Origin: Pseudorhodobacter antarcticus
GTDB lineage: Bacteria; Pseudomonadota; Alphaproteobacteria; Rhodobacterales; Rhodobacteraceae
Assembly (NCBI GenBank): GCA_945860375.1
Contig: CAMAQR010000025.1
Location: forward strand, 1-56,193
Reading direction: 5' to 3'
Length of the DNA: 56,193 nucleotides
The notes beneath the pieces are model-generated. The model was not told the DNA's origin, made no database searches, and saw nothing but the letters and a program-made list of their open reading frames with translations. Below are positions 35,775 to 45,852 of this stretch, piece by piece. Numbering within the stretch: the stretch's first letter is position 1; every line of letters starts with the position of its first letter. A program made the translations under genes and the position numbers.

Positions 35775-36842
35775 ATGGCTGCGGCAAATCTGATCGAGTT
35801 GAACGGGAAGCGGGACATGGACAAGGCGAAGGCGCTGGAAAGCGCGCTGGCACAGATTGAACGGCAGTTCGGCAAAGGCTCCATCATGAAGCTGGGGTCG
35901 GACAATGCCATTATGGACATTGAAGCGACCTCGACCGGTTCGTTGGGTCTGGACATCGCCTTGGGCATCGGCGGTCTGCCGCAGGGACGCATCGTTGAAA
36001 TTTACGGACCGGAATCTTCGGGCAAGACCACCTTGACGCTACATGTCGTGGCAGAAGCGCAGAAAAAAGGCGGCGTTTGCGCCTTTGTTGACGCAGAGCA
36101 CGCGCTGGACCCGCAATATGCCAAGAAACTGGGCGTCAATCTGGACGAGTTGCTGATCAGCCAACCCGACACTGGCGAGCAGGCGCTTGAAATCGTCGAC
36201 ACATTGGTACGCTCGGGGGCTGTCAGCTTGATTGTGGTCGACTCGGTGGCGGCACTGGTGCCAAAATCGGAAATTGAAGGCGATATGGGCGATATGCAAA
36301 TGGGCTCGCAAGCGCGCCTGATGAGCCAAGCCATGCGCAAACTGACGGCCAGCATTGGGCGCAGCAATTGCATGGTGATCTTCATCAACCAGATCAGGAT
36401 GAAGATTGGCGTGATGTTTGGCAGCCCTGAAACCACCACTGGTGGCAATGCATTGAAATTCTACGCGAGTGTTCGTCTGGACATCCGCCGCATCGGCGCG
36501 ATCAAGGATCGGGACGAAGTGGTTGGCAACTCGACCCGCGTCAAAGTCGTCAAGAACAAGGTGGCCCCGCCCTTCAAAGAGGTCGAATTTGACATCATGT
36601 ACGGCGAAGGCATTTCCAAGGTTGGCGAACTCGTCGACATCGGGGTGAAGGCCGGCGTGGTGGAAAAGTCGGGCAGTTGGTATTCCTACAAGGACGAACG
36701 CATCGGGCAGGGGCGTGAAAACGCCAAATCTTTCCTCAAGCAGAATCCGGCGACGGCTTTGGACATCGAAGAGAAGATCCGCGCCGCCAACGGGTTGAAC
36801 TTTACCACGAAGTCCGAAGATGGTTCGCTTTTGGGCGATTGA
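35775..36842 (+). CDS. recA: Recombinase RecA
   Basis: A 355-residue ATP-dependent strand-exchange protein and LexA coprotease. Walker A is [14 protein letters not shown]; Walker B is [14 protein letters not shown]; loop regions [14 protein letters not shown] and [19 protein letters not shown] are typical. The ATG at 35775 follows AAGGGGAAAGACA. The 257-base upstream gap holds the regulatory sites described separately. A strong intrinsic terminator follows. Confidence 0.98.
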   Translation: MAAANLIELNGKRDMDKAKALESALAQIERQFGKGSIMKLGSDNAIMDIEATSTGSLGLDIALGIGGLPQGRIVEIYGPESSGKTTLTLHVVAEAQKKGGVCAFVDAEHALDPQYAKKLGVNLDELLISQPDTGEQALEIVDTLVRSGAVSLIVVDSVAALVPKSEIEGDMGDMQMGSQARLMSQAMRKLTASIGRSNCMVIFINQIRMKIGVMFGSPETTTGGNALKFYASVRLDIRRIGAIKDRDEVVGNSTRVKVVKNKVAPPFKEVEFDIMYGEGISKVGELVDIGVKAGVVEKSGSWYSYKDERIGQGRENAKSFLKQNPATALDIEEKIRAANGLNFTTKSEDGSLLGD

Positions 36843-36868
36843 GATTTGTCCATCAGCTGGACTGTTGA

Positions 36869-36898
36869 AGGCCGGAAACCGTTGTTTCCGGCCTTTTT
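36869..36898 (+). terminator. Rho-independent terminator of recA
   Basis: GGCCGGAAAC (36870-36879) pairs perfectly with GTTTCCGGCC (36884-36893) around a CGTT loop, followed by TTTTT at 36894-36898. It is 27 bases past the recA stop. Confidence 0.92.
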
Positions 36899-36989
36899 CA
36901 CAACCCGGCAATGAAGCCGTGGACAGCCTCGACATGGGGGGGTAGACGGGGGATGACAACCGTTTTCAGCCTTTTGGGGGCCTAAATCC

Positions 36990-39644
36990 ATGGCGTCTTT
37001 GAACGACATCCGCTCGACCTACCTCGACTTTTTTGCCCGCAATGCCCACAAGGTTGTGGACAGCTCGCCCTTGGTGCCGCGCAACGACCCGACCCTGATG
37101 TTCGCCAACTCGGGCATGGTGCAGTTCAAGAATTGCTTCACCGGGGTGGAGACGCGCGATTACAAACGCGCGACATCAGCGCAGAAATGTGTGCGCGCCG
37201 GCGGCAAGCACAATGATCTGGACAATGTGGGTTACACCGCCCGCCACCATACCTTCTTTGAAATGCTGGGAAATTTCAGTTTTGGCGACTATTTCAAGGA
37301 TCAGGCGATTGCTTTTGCCTGGGAATTGCTGACCAAGGATTTCGGCCTGAACAAAGACAAGTTGCTGGTCACGGTTTACCACACCGACGACGAGGCCGCG
37401 TCGATCTGGAAGAAGGTTGCAGGCCTGTCGGATGACAAAATCATTCGCATTCCCACCGATGACAATTTCTGGCGGATGGGCCCGACCGGCCCTTGTGGCC
37501 CGTGCACCGAGATTTTCTACGACCACGGTGATCACATCTGGGGCGGCCCCCCGGGTTCGGCCAATGAGGATGGCGATCGATTTATCGAGATATGGAACAA
37601 CGTGTTCATGCAGAATGAACAGTTTGCCGATGGCACAATGCGCCCACTGGACATGCAATCGATTGACACCGGCATGGGGCTGGAGCGGATTGGCGCGCTT
37701 TTGCAGGGCAAGCACGACAATTATGACACCGATCTGATGCGCAGCCTGATCGAGGCTTCGGCGCATGCCACCAACACCGACCCGGACGGCCCCGGCAAAA
37801 CCAGCCACCGGGTGATTGCCGACCATTTGCGGTCAACCTCGTTCCTGATTGCCGACGGCGTGATGCCCAGCAATGAAGGGCGCGGCTATGTGCTGCGCCG
37901 GATCATGCGGCGTGCGATGCGGCACGCGCATATGTTGGGTGCGCAAGACCCGGTGATGCACAAACTGGTGCCAGCCCTGGTGCGGCAGATGGGGGCGGCG
38001 TACCCGGAACTGGCCCGCGCGCAAGCGCTGATCGAGGAGACCCAGCGGCTGGAGGAAACCCGGTTCAAAACCACGCTGGACCGTGGCCTGCGGCTGTTGA
38101 ATGACGAATTGGACCACTTGCCCGAGGGCGGCGACCTGCCGGGCGCAGTGGCCTTCAAGCTTTACGACACCTATGGCTTCCCGCTTGATCTGACACAGGA
38201 TGTGCTGCGCGAGAAGGCCCGCGTGGTCGATGTGGCAGGGTTTGATGCCGCTATGGCCGAGCAGAAGACCAAGGCACGCGCGGCTTGGTCGGGCGCGGGC
38301 GGAACGGCGGATGCCAAGATCTGGTTTGAAATCGCCGAAGCCCACAGCACCACGGAATTTCTGGGCTATGACACCGAAGCCGCCGAAGGCCAGATCGACG
38401 CGCTGGTGCGTGACGGCGCGCTGATCGGCGCGGCAGAAGTGGGTACATCCGTACAGATCGTCGTAAACCAGACGCCGTTCTATGCCGAAAGTGGCGGTCA
38501 GTTGGGCGATGCTGGGTTCATCCGCACTGCCACGGGTTTGGCTGCCGTGTCGGACACCAAGAAAACCGCGGGCGTTTTCATCCATCTGGCGACCGTTCTC
38601 GAGGGCACCGTCTTGCGCGGTCAGCCGGCAAAACTGGAGGTCAGCCACAGCCGGCGCGGCCAGATTCGCGCCAACCATTCGGCGACCCACCTGCTGCACG
38701 AGGCGTTGCGGCGCGCTTTGGGCGATCATGTTGCACAGCGCGGCAGCTTGAACGCGCCAGACCGCCTGCGGTTCGATTTCAGCCATTCCACGGCGCTTTC
38801 ATCTGTCGAAATCACGGCGGTTGAGGCCGAAGTCAACGCCTATATCCGTCAAAACAGCCCTGTGGAGACCCGGATCATGACACCTGATGACGCCCGCGCT
38901 TTGGGCGCGCAGGCGCTGTTTGGTGAAAAATATGGCGATGAGGTGCGGGTGGTGTCGATGGGCCTGCTCGACGGGTCGGGCAAAGGCGCTGAGGGGCGGA
39001 CCTATTCGCTGGAATTGTGCGGCGGCACCCATGTGGCGCGCACCGGCGATATGGGCGCCTTTGTTCTACTCGGCGATTCTGCCTCGTCCTCGGGCGTGCG
39101 GCGGATTGAGGCCCTGACGGGACAGGCGGCGCTGGACCATCTGCGCGCGCAGGATCAGCGGCTGGCCGATGTGGCAACGGCGCTGAAAACCCATGCGGGT
39201 GATGTGCTGGAGCGCGTCCGCGCGCTGCAGGATGAACGGCGCGCTTTGGTCAATGAAGTCGCGCAATTGCGCCGCGAGTTGGCGATGGGCGGACGATCCG
39301 GCGGGCCGGAAGTCAAGGAAATCAATGGGGTAAGGCTGATTTCTCAGGTGCTTTCGGGCGTATCTGGCAAGGATTTACCCGCGTTGATTGATGAGATGAA
39401 GGCGCAGATCGGATCAGGGGCCATCGTGTTGATTGCCGACACTGGCGCCAAGCCCGCTGTGGCGGCTGGCGTCACGGCGGATCTGACAGCGCGGATTTCA
39501 GCGGTCACTTTGGCCAAAGCGGCGGTAGAGGCTTTGGGTGGCAAAGGGGGCGGCGGTCGCCCGGACATGGCGCAAGGTGGCGGTGCCGACATCGCCTTGG
39601 CAGATGCGGCGATTGCAGCGGTCCATGCCGCGTTGGAGGCTTGA
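36990..39644 (+). CDS. alaS: Alanyl-tRNA synthetase
   Basis: An 884-residue class II synthetase. The catalytic core starts [16 protein letters not shown] with PNDPTLMF-like ([14 protein letters not shown]), motif 2 region, and the editing domain has [11 protein letters not shown] and [11 protein letters not shown] zinc-binding residues; the C-Ala domain ends the protein. The recA-alaS order with a terminator between is common in alphaproteobacteria. The next gene begins directly after the stop. Confidence 0.97.
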   Translation: MASLNDIRSTYLDFFARNAHKVVDSSPLVPRNDPTLMFANSGMVQFKNCFTGVETRDYKRATSAQKCVRAGGKHNDLDNVGYTARHHTFFEMLGNFSFGDYFKDQAIAFAWELLTKDFGLNKDKLLVTVYHTDDEAASIWKKVAGLSDDKIIRIPTDDNFWRMGPTGPCGPCTEIFYDHGDHIWGGPPGSANEDGDRFIEIWNNVFMQNEQFADGTMRPLDMQSIDTGMGLERIGALLQGKHDNYDTDLMRSLIEASAHATNTDPDGPGKTSHRVIADHLRSTSFLIADGVMPSNEGRGYVLRRIMRRAMRHAHMLGAQDPVMHKLVPALVRQMGAAYPELARAQALIEETQRLEETRFKTTLDRGLRLLNDELDHLPEGGDLPGAVAFKLYDTYGFPLDLTQDVLREKARVVDVAGFDAAMAEQKTKARAAWSGAGGTADAKIWFEIAEAHSTTEFLGYDTEAAEGQIDALVRDGALIGAAEVGTSVQIVVNQTPFYAESGGQLGDAGFIRTATGLAAVSDTKKTAGVFIHLATVLEGTVLRGQPAKLEVSHSRRGQIRANHSATHLLHEALRRALGDHVAQRGSLNAPDRLRFDFSHSTALSSVEITAVEAEVNAYIRQNSPVETRIMTPDDARALGAQALFGEKYGDEVRVVSMGLLDGSGKGAEGRTYSLELCGGTHVARTGDMGAFVLLGDSASSSGVRRIEALTGQAALDHLRAQDQRLADVATALKTHAGDVLERVRALQDERRALVNEVAQLRRELAMGGRSGGPEVKEINGVRLISQVLSGVSGKDLPALIDEMKAQIGSGAIVLIADTGAKPAVAAGVTADLTARISAVTLAKAAVEALGGKGGGGRPDMAQGGGADIALADAAIAAVHAALEA

Positions 39645-39938
39645 ATGACAACCGCGCTCTGGATTGCCCATGTGGAAGTGACAGACCCCGACGCTTACGG
39701 CCTTTATGCCAAGGGGGCCGGGCCAGCGATTGCGGCACATGGCGGCGTGTTTCTGGCCCGAGGTGGCCGCTATGTGCAGTTGGAAGGCAACGACCGGGCC
39801 CGCAATGTGGTCGCGCGGTTTCCAAGCCTTGAGGCGGCCGTGGCCTGCTACCACTCACCCGAATATCAGGCGGCGCTGGCCCATGCCAAAGGCGCGTCTG
39901 TGCGCGATCTGATGGTGGTGGAAGAAATCGGCGATTGA
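39645..39938 (+). CDS. DUF1330 family protein
   Basis: A 97-residue dimeric alpha/beta-barrel-like protein with the DUF1330 pattern: ALWIAHVEVTDPDAYGLYAK, GGRYVQLEG, VVARFPSLEAAVACYHSPEY and the C-terminal VVEEIGD. No enzymatic function is established. Its ATG immediately follows the alaS stop, so it is translated from the same message. Confidence 0.85.
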   Translation: MTTALWIAHVEVTDPDAYGLYAKGAGPAIAAHGGVFLARGGRYVQLEGNDRARNVVARFPSLEAAVACYHSPEYQAALAHAKGASVRDLMVVEEIGD

Positions 39939-39942
39939 TCAA

Positions 39943-39976
39943 ATTGCTGGCAAATGGACTGCCGTTTGCCAGCAAT
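39943..39976 (+). terminator. 12-bp perfect hairpin after the alaS-DUF1330 unit
   Basis: ATTGCTGGCAAA (39943-39954) is the exact inverse of TTTGCCAGCAAT (39965-39976), loop 10 bases. It begins 5 bases past the stop. No T-run follows, so it may act with Rho or as a 3'-end stabiliser rather than an intrinsic terminator. Confidence 0.55.
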
Positions 39977-40037
39977 CCATGTTAACCTCTGAAAAAAGGG
40001 GCAAAAGAATGGTCCGGTTTTTCAAAGGGGCTCGGTG

Positions 40038-40832
40038 ATGTGCCGTTGGGCTGCCTATATCGGGGCGCCGATTTTCCTTGAGGAAATCATCAGCCGCCCC
40101 GGCCATTCCCTGATCCATCAAAGCCATTGTGCCACCCAATGCCATTCAGCGATCAACGCCGACGGCTTTGGCGTGGCTTGGTATTGTGATCGGGACGAAC
40201 CGGGGCTTTACCGCGATGTGTTGCCGGCTTGGTCAGACCCGAATTTGCGCAGCCTGACGGCGCAGGTGAAATCCGGGCTGTTTTTGGCGCATGTGCGGGC
40301 CAGCACCGGCACCGCCACCAGCCGCAACAATTGCCACCCCTTCGCCCATGGCCGCTGGTCCTTCATGCACAATGGTCAGATCGGCGGCTACGATCAGTTC
40401 CGCCGGGATGCCGATATGATGATCCCCGACGCCCTGTATCCCGCCCGGCGCGGTGCCACCGATTCCGAGGCGCTGTTTCTGGTTGCGATGGCAGAGGGGT
40501 TGGAAACCGACCCCAAAGGCGCGTTGGAGCGGGCTGCGGCGCGGTTCATTGCGCTGGCCCGCGCCAAAGGGGCGGCTCCGCATCTGCGCCTGACCGCGGC
40601 TTTGTCAGACGGGCAACGGCTTTATGCGGTGCGTTATGCCACTGATGCGGCGGCGCCGTCACTTTATCACCGCTGGTCCGACACGCGGGGCGGCCGCGCG
40701 GTCGTGTCAGAACCATTGGAGGCGGAAGAGGGGGGTTGGCAGGAAGTGGCGGCCAGCACCTTCTGCACTTTTGACGGTGAAACCGTGACAGTCGAAGAAT
40801 TCTATCCCTGCCGATTGGCACTGGCCGCATAA
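40038..40832 (+). CDS. Class II glutamine amidotransferase (YafJ/EgtC type)
   Basis: A 264-residue Ntn-type amidohydrolase. The nucleophile must be Cys2 (MCRWAAYIGAPIFLEE), which fixes the start at ATG 40038; a GTG at 40035 would destroy this. SINADGFGVAWY, HVRASTGTATSRNNCHPF and WSFMHNGQI carry the substrate and oxyanion residues. Related proteins include EgtC of ergothioneine synthesis and YafJ; no pathway genes are adjacent, so the substrate is unknown. Confidence 0.85.
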   Translation: MCRWAAYIGAPIFLEEIISRPGHSLIHQSHCATQCHSAINADGFGVAWYCDRDEPGLYRDVLPAWSDPNLRSLTAQVKSGLFLAHVRASTGTATSRNNCHPFAHGRWSFMHNGQIGGYDQFRRDADMMIPDALYPARRGATDSEALFLVAMAEGLETDPKGALERAAARFIALARAKGAAPHLRLTAALSDGQRLYAVRYATDAAAPSLYHRWSDTRGGRAVVSEPLEAEEGGWQEVAASTFCTFDGETVTVEEFYPCRLALAA

Positions 40833-40851
40833 AACTGACCCAAGTTATCAA

Positions 40852-40875
40852 AAAACCCGCCTTTCGGCGGGTTTT
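40852..40875. terminator. Bidirectional intrinsic terminator
   Basis: AAAACCCGCC-TTTC-GGCGGGTTTT is a perfect 10-bp stem with A- and T-rich outer ends, so it can stop transcription from both sides. It lies between the convergent class II amidotransferase and typA genes. Confidence 0.92.
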
Positions 40876-40880
40876 CCAAT

Positions 40881-42698
40881 TCAGGCAGACCGCGAATGCC
40901 GCTTGCGGTCGTTCGGGTCCAGATGGCGCTTGCGCATGCGGACCGATTTCGGCGTCACTTCGACCAGTTCATCATCGTCGATATAGGCGATGCACTGCTC
41001 CAGCGACAGCTTCACCGGGGTGGTCAACCGCACCGCTTCATCCGTTCCCGAAGCGCGCACGTTGGTCAGTTGCTTGCCCTTCAGCGGGTTCACTTCCAGA
41101 TCATTGTCGCGCGAATGCTCGCCGATGATCATGCCGGTGTAAACCGGTTCCTGCACGCCGATGAAGAAGTGACCACGGTCTTCCAGTTTCCACATCGCAT
41201 AGGCGACCGAGATACCCGATTCCATCGAGATCAGCACGCCCTGCCGACGCCCTTCGATCGGGCCCTTGTGCGGCGCCCAATCGTGGAACACGCGGTTCAA
41301 AACACCGGTGCCGCGGGTGTCGGTCATGAACTGACCGTGGTAGCCGATCAGACCGCGCGACGGCACATGTGCGATCAGACGGGTTTTGCCGACGCCTGCG
41401 GGTTTCATCTCAACCAGATCGCCCTTGCGGGGTCCGGTCAGCTTTTCGATCACAGCGCCAGTGTATTCATCATCCACGTCAATGGTGACTTCTTCAATTG
41501 GCTCGGACCGCACGCCGTCAACTTCCTTGAACAGCACACGGGGGCGCGAAATCGACAGTTCAAATCCCTCACGGCGCATGTTCTCGATCAACACGCCCAT
41601 TTGCAATTCGCCACGACCAGCGACTTCAAAGGCGTCGCCGCCGGGGGTATCGGTGACTTTGATGGCGACGTTGATCTCGGCCTCTTTCATCAGACGCTCA
41701 CGGATGATGCGCGACTGTACCTTGGAGCCTTCTTTGCCAGCCAAGGGGCTGTCGTTGATGCCAAATGTGATCGAAATCGTCGGCGGATCAATCGGTTGCG
41801 CCGGAATGGCGGTGTCGATGTCCAAAGCACAAAGCGTGTCGGCCACGGTGGCTTTGGTCATGCCTGCCAAAGTCACGATGTCGCCAGCCTCTGCCACGTC
41901 AATCGGGGTCATCACCAGACCACGATAAGCCAGCACCTTGGAGACGCGGAACTGCTCCAGCTTTTCGCCATCGCGCGACAGCGCTTTGATGGTTTCGCCG
42001 GCTTTCAATGTGCCAGCCTCAACCCGACCGGTCAGGATGCGGCCGATGAACGGGTCTGCCGAAAGGGTGGTTGCCAGCATCTGGAAGGGTTCAGCCCGAC
42101 GCGCAATCTGCTTCGGTTCGGGGACGTGCTTGATGACCAGTTCGTACAAGGCATTCAGATCTGTGCGTGGGCCGTCCAACTCGACATCGGCCCAGCCAGA
42201 GCGGCCAGAGGCGTACAGCACCGGAAAATCCAATTGATCATCATCGGCACCGAGGTTTGCGAAAAGATCGAACACCTCGTTCAGCGCGCGGGCCGGTTCT
42301 GCGTCATGCTTGTCGACTTTGTTCAGCACCACAATCGGGCGCAGACCCAAGGCCAGCGCCTTGGCGGTCACGAATTTCGTTTGCGGCATCGGGCCTTCGG
42401 CGGCGTCGACCAGCAAAACCACACCGTCCACCATCGACAAGATACGCTCCACCTCGCCACCAAAATCGGCGTGACCGGGGGTGTCGACGATGTTGATCCG
42501 AGCGCCGCCCCACTCAAGGCTGGTGCATTTCGCCAGAATCGTGATGCCACGCTCCCGTTCGATGTCGTTGCTGTCCATGGCACGTTCGGCCACGGCCTGA
42601 TTGTCGCGGAACGAACCGGACTGTTTCAGCAACTCATCAACGAGAGTGGTTTTGCCATGGTCGACGTGCGCGATGATGGCGATGTTGCGAAGCTCCAT
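40881..42698 (-). CDS. typA: Translational GTPase TypA/BipA
   Basis: A 605-residue ribosome-binding GTPase. G1 is [14 protein letters not shown], switch [13 protein letters not shown]4 [12 protein letters not shown]; the C-terminal EF-G-like and BipA-specific domains follow. It supports ribosome assembly under stress and low temperature. ATG 42696-42698 ([15 protein letters not shown]) is the family start; the frame continues upstream without conservation. Expression is from the right, past two hairpins in the gap after icd. Confidence 0.96.
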   Translation of the reverse strand: MELRNIAIIAHVDHGKTTLVDELLKQSGSFRDNQAVAERAMDSNDIERERGITILAKCTSLEWGGARINIVDTPGHADFGGEVERILSMVDGVVLLVDAAEGPMPQTKFVTAKALALGLRPIVVLNKVDKHDAEPARALNEVFDLFANLGADDDQLDFPVLYASGRSGWADVELDGPRTDLNALYELVIKHVPEPKQIARRAEPFQMLATTLSADPFIGRILTGRVEAGTLKAGETIKALSRDGEKLEQFRVSKVLAYRGLVMTPIDVAEAGDIVTLAGMTKATVADTLCALDIDTAIPAQPIDPPTISITFGINDSPLAGKEGSKVQSRIIRERLMKEAEINVAIKVTDTPGGDAFEVAGRGELQMGVLIENMRREGFELSISRPRVLFKEVDGVRSEPIEEVTIDVDDEYTGAVIEKLTGPRKGDLVEMKPAGVGKTRLIAHVPSRGLIGYHGQFMTDTRGTGVLNRVFHDWAPHKGPIEGRRQGVLISMESGISVAYAMWKLEDRGHFFIGVQEPVYTGMIIGEHSRDNDLEVNPLKGKQLTNVRASGTDEAVRLTTPVKLSLEQCIAYIDDDELVEVTPKSVRMRKRHLDPNDRKRHSRSA

Positions 42699-42784
42699 CG
42701 GGGAGATCTCTTTCTGTTCATTCGGGTTGGCGCGGCCATATCGCGTTTGCAGCATAAAGGCCAGAGGGCATTCAAGACGAAGGG

Positions 42785-42876
42785 CCGGGGGGGGTAATCC
42801 CCCCGGACCCTAGGCGCAGAATGTAACAGAATGGCCGGTAGCGTGGGTGGTTCCTGCATCAGCAGGGGTCACCCAC
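42785..42876 (-). terminator. Two hairpins between icd and typA
   Basis: The first hairpin after the icd stop is GTGGGTG (42843-42849) with CACCCAC (42870-42876), with an inner CCTGC/GCAGG stem. The second is CCGGGGGG (42785-42792) with CCCCCCGG (42799-42806). Neither has a T-run in the minus direction, so full termination is unproven. Confidence 0.5.
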
Positions 42877-42881
42877 CGCTA

Positions 42882-44096
42882 TTATCCCGCCAAAGCCTTG
42901 TTCAGGTATTCATCGACCTTTTCCAGATAGCCCATCGTGGTCAACCACTTCTGATCGGGGCCGACCAGCAGTGCCAGATCCTTGGTCATCCAGCCGTCTT
43001 CCACCGCATCCACGGTGACTTTTTCAAGCGTGGTTGCAAACCGCATCAGCGGCTCGTTGGCGTCCAGCTTGGCGCGGTGCTTCAGGCCACCGGTCCAGGC
43101 GTAGATCGAGGCCACCGAATTGGTGCTGGTCGCCTTGCCCTTCTGATGCTCACGGAAGTGACGCGTCACGGTGCCGTGCGCCGCCTCTGCCTCCACTGTC
43201 TGGCCATCCGGCGTCATCAGGATCGAGGTCATGAGGCCAAGCGATCCAAAGCCCTGCGCCACGGTGTCGGACTGCACATCGCCGTCATAATTCTTGCAGG
43301 CCCAGACGTAACCGCCCGACCATTTCATGCAGCTTGCCACCATGTCGTCGATCAGGCGGTGTTCGTAATGGATGCCCGCAGCCTTGAATTTATCTTCAAA
43401 TTCCTCGGCATAGACCTTGGCGAAAATGTCCTTGAAGCGACCATCATAGGCCTTCAGGATGGTGTTCTTGGTGGACAGATAGACCGGCCAACCCTTCAAC
43501 AACCCATAGTTCATCGAAGACCGCGCGAAATCGTGGATAGAGTCGTCCAGATTGTACATGCCCATAAACACGCCCGAGGACGGCGCTTGATAGACCTCTT
43601 TCTCAATCACGGTGCCGTCTTCGCCGACGAACTTCATCGTCAGCTTGCCTGCGCCCGGAAAGCGGAAATCGGTGGCTTTGTACTGATCGCCGAAGGCATG
43701 ACGGCCCACAACGATGGGCTGGGTCCAGCCGGGCACAAGGCGCGGCACGTTTTGGCAAATGATCGGCTCGCGGAAAATCACGCCGCCCAGAATGTTGCGG
43801 ATGGTGCCGTTCGGCGATTTCCACATCTGCTTCAGGCCGAATTCCTCAACCCGCTGTTCGTCCGGGGTGATGGTGGCGCATTTGACACCGACGCCGTATT
43901 TCTGGATGGCAAGGGCGCTATCGATGGTGATCTGATCGTTGGTGCGATCCCGCTCTTCAATGCCCAGATCGTAATATTTCAGATCAATGTCCAGATAGGG
44001 CAGGATCAGCTTTTGCTTGATAAAGTCCCAGATGATCCGGGTCATCTCGTCGCCGTCAAGTTCGACGACGGGGTTGGCTACCTTAATCTTGGTCAT
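42882..44096 (-). CDS. icd: NADP-dependent isocitrate dehydrogenase, homodimeric type
   Basis: A 404-residue TCA-cycle enzyme of the short dimeric (eukaryote-like) class: [19 protein letters not shown] at the N-terminus, substrate loop [13 protein letters not shown], and [19 protein letters not shown] for metal. It yields 2-oxoglutarate and NADPH. The 96-base upstream gap contains two dyads (44162-44179 and 44181-44193). Confidence 0.95.
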   Translation of the reverse strand: MTKIKVANPVVELDGDEMTRIIWDFIKQKLILPYLDIDLKYYDLGIEERDRTNDQITIDSALAIQKYGVGVKCATITPDEQRVEEFGLKQMWKSPNGTIRNILGGVIFREPIICQNVPRLVPGWTQPIVVGRHAFGDQYKATDFRFPGAGKLTMKFVGEDGTVIEKEVYQAPSSGVFMGMYNLDDSIHDFARSSMNYGLLKGWPVYLSTKNTILKAYDGRFKDIFAKVYAEEFEDKFKAAGIHYEHRLIDDMVASCMKWSGGYVWACKNYDGDVQSDTVAQGFGSLGLMTSILMTPDGQTVEAEAAHGTVTRHFREHQKGKATSTNSVASIYAWTGGLKHRAKLDANEPLMRFATTLEKVTVDAVEDGWMTKDLALLVGPDQKWLTTMGYLEKVDEYLNKALAG

Positions 44097-44161
44097 GGGG
44101 GCCCCTTGCTGTTGGATTCGCTTCTCCGGGCTTTAGTGGAAAAATGCGTTCTTGGGAAGAT

Positions 44162-44193
44162 GGTATGCGACGGTATACCGAATTGTCGCAATT
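44162..44193. promoter_or_regulatory. Two dyads upstream of icd
   Basis: GGTAT-N8-ATACC (44162-44179) and AATTG-TCG-CAATT (44181-44193) lie back to back 66-97 bases before the icd start, the second touching the stop of the HD gene. They could be operators of icd. No regulator is recognised. Confidence 0.3.
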
Positions 44194-44777
44194 TAGTCGA
44201 AGAAGGCACGGGTCTTTCCGCGCACCCAATCCCACAAGGCCGGCGCGCCTTTGGCAATCTTGGCCCCGACCCGGGCATCAAGCTGTTCGGCGGTGACCTT
44301 GTATTCAATCCATGTCCCGCCACCCGATTGCAAATTGGCCAACACGGGCTGCACCCGGTCCAGTGACTTGGCGAAAATCGCATCTGGGGTGAGGGCGGCT
44401 TCAAACTCGGCCCAAAGGGTGCGGAACCGCGTGCCCAGATCGGCCGGCAGAAGGCCGAAGATGCGGTCGGCCGCGACGGCTTCGGCGACTTGGACATCGG
44501 TGCTGCCGTGCGCCTGCCCATTCGCGGCATGAATCGGCACGTCGCCCACGTCGATTTCCACCAGATCATGGATCAGCAGCATCTGGATCACGCGGGCAAT
44601 ATCAACGTCCGGTGCCGCCTGATCTGCCAGCACCAGCGCATAAAGCGCCAGATGCCACGAATGCTCGCCCGAATTTTCGCGCCGAGACCCATCGCACAAA
44701 GTCGTGGCACGCAGCACCGACTTCAGACGATCCGCCTCATTCAAAAAGGCAAATTGCGCCTCAAGCCGCAGGCTCAA
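44193..44777 (-). CDS. HD-domain phosphohydrolase (YfbR/HDDC2-like)
   Basis: A 194-residue HD protein. Metal ligands are in GEHSWHLALYALVLA, LLIHDLVEIDVGD and the later Asp of AKSLDRVQPVL. Relatives are 5'-deoxynucleotidases acting on dNMPs. The start codon is TTG at 44775-44777, overlapping the upstream gene's TGA; no nearer ATG gives the conserved RLEAQFAFLNEADRLKSV segment. It is thus translationally coupled. Confidence 0.82.
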   Translation of the reverse strand: MSLRLEAQFAFLNEADRLKSVLRATTLCDGSRRENSGEHSWHLALYALVLADQAAPDVDIARVIQMLLIHDLVEIDVGDVPIHAANGQAHGSTDVQVAEAVAADRIFGLLPADLGTRFRTLWAEFEAALTPDAIFAKSLDRVQPVLANLQSGGGTWIEYKVTAEQLDARVGAKIAKGAPALWDWVRGKTRAFFD

Positions 44778-45034
44778 TGCCCGCCGCTTTCCAGATGCAC
44801 TTTCGGCCCGTCGCGGCCTTCGCGTTTGGCTTTCAACGCCGCCTCCATGAAAGCGCGGCCCCGGCGTTCGGCCACCCGCACGCGATAGGCGGTCAGAAAC
44901 GCCTCTTGCATGGTTGGGGAGGCGTCCAGCAACACCTTGGACACCTTGTCAAAAAACCGCTCGTCGCCAAGTTCTTCCATGGCCGCGATCACTTCGCGGG
45001 CCAACTGGTCGCCCATATCTTCGAGAACAGACAT
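44774..45034 (-). CDS. Small helical protein of unknown function
   Basis: An 86-residue, predominantly helical, charged protein (MSVLEDMGDQLAREVIAAME, then MQEAFLTAYRVRVAERRGRA). No signal peptide or membrane segment. I do not recognise the family. Its start abuts the hydrolase stop with no gap and its stop overlaps the HD gene, so the three genes form one translational unit, which supports it being real. Confidence 0.72.
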   Translation of the reverse strand: MSVLEDMGDQLAREVIAAMEELGDERFFDKVSKVLLDASPTMQEAFLTAYRVRVAERRGRAFMEAALKAKREGRDGPKVHLESGGH

Positions 45035-45694
45035 TTAGCGTGTCACCTCGGTCAACCGGCGTTTCACATAAGTCGAGACGGTGTTGATCATCGGCTTCAT
45101 ATGCGCCTCTTCATCCTTGAAGAAGTGATCGGCACCCTCGACCTGCGTGTGGGTGATGGTGATACCCTTTTGCTCGTGCAACTTGTTCACAAGGCTGATG
45201 GTGTCCTTCGGCGGCGCCACTTTGTCGGCAGTGCCGTTGATGACCAGACCAGAGGCCGGGCAGGGCGCAAGGAAGCTGAAATCATACAGGTTTGCCGGGG
45301 GCGCGACCGAGATAAAGCCAGTGATCTCGGGGCGACGCATCAGCAGTTGCATGCCGATCCACGCGCCAAACGAAAAGCCCGCCACCCAGCAATGCTTGGC
45401 ATTCTGGTTCATGGATTGCAGATAATCGAGGGCCGATGCGGCATCCGACAACTCGCCAATGCCCAAGTCATACTCGCCTTGGCTGCGCCCCACGCCGCGG
45501 AAATTGAACCGCAGCACGGTGAAGCCCAGATTGTAAAAGGCGTAATGCAGGTTGTAGACAACCTTGTTGTTCATGGTGCCGCCATAAGCCGGGTGCGGGT
45601 GCAACACGATCGCAATCGGTGCATCACGCTCTTTTTGCGGATGATAACGGCCTTCCAAACGGCCTTCTGGGCCGGCGAAAATCACTTCGGGCAT
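45035..45694 (-). CDS. Alpha/beta hydrolase (dienelactone-hydrolase type)
   Basis: A 219-residue hydrolase with oxyanion region IVLHPHPAYGGTMNNK, nucleophile Ser in VAGFSFGAWIGMQLL, Asp in LVINGTADKVAPP and His in VEGADHFFKDE. It belongs to the group widely seen in alphaproteobacteria as first gene ahead of small hypothetical genes; substrate unknown. ATG 45692-45694 (MPEVIFAGPEGRLEG) is preferred; the ORF extension covers the intergenic palindrome. Confidence 0.85.
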   Translation of the reverse strand: MPEVIFAGPEGRLEGRYHPQKERDAPIAIVLHPHPAYGGTMNNKVVYNLHYAFYNLGFTVLRFNFRGVGRSQGEYDLGIGELSDAASALDYLQSMNQNAKHCWVAGFSFGAWIGMQLLMRRPEITGFISVAPPANLYDFSFLAPCPASGLVINGTADKVAPPKDTISLVNKLHEQKGITITHTQVEGADHFFKDEEAHMKPMINTVSTYVKRRLTEVTR

Positions 45695-45746
45695 GTACGC
45701 TCCGTACTGTTTCACAAGCGATTTGTTGACGAATTCGCTCGGATAT

Positions 45747-45763
45747 CCTAGAACCATTCTAAA
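45747..45763. promoter_or_regulatory. ICE/Irr-like box upstream of the isc-suf operon
   Basis: CCTAGAA-CCA-TTCTAAA resembles the Irr iron-control element TTTAGAA-N3-TTCTAAA, with perfect inner arms TAGAA/TTCTA (45749-45761). It is 90 bases upstream of the iscR start and 53 from the divergent hydrolase start. Irr is the heme/iron-responsive Fur-family regulator of alphaproteobacteria. The binder is inferred. Confidence 0.6.
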
Positions 45764-45852
45764 GCGGCAGATGCCGCCCATGGACTGGGGTTGAGTTAAG
45801 CGGACAGGCCCCCAACGTCAATGGAAAGTCGTGGATTTGGGTGGGTTGGCGG

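Noticed and set aside
40035..40037. GTG start for the class II amidotransferase
   Set aside because: It would put an extra residue before the nucleophile, which must be Cys2 exposed after Met removal.
40896..42797. 633-codon plus-strand frame
   Set aside because: Exact antisense shadow of typA; composition rich in His, Arg and Gln with no domain pattern.
42831..44366. 511-codon plus-strand frame
   Set aside because: Antisense to icd; no recognisable motif.
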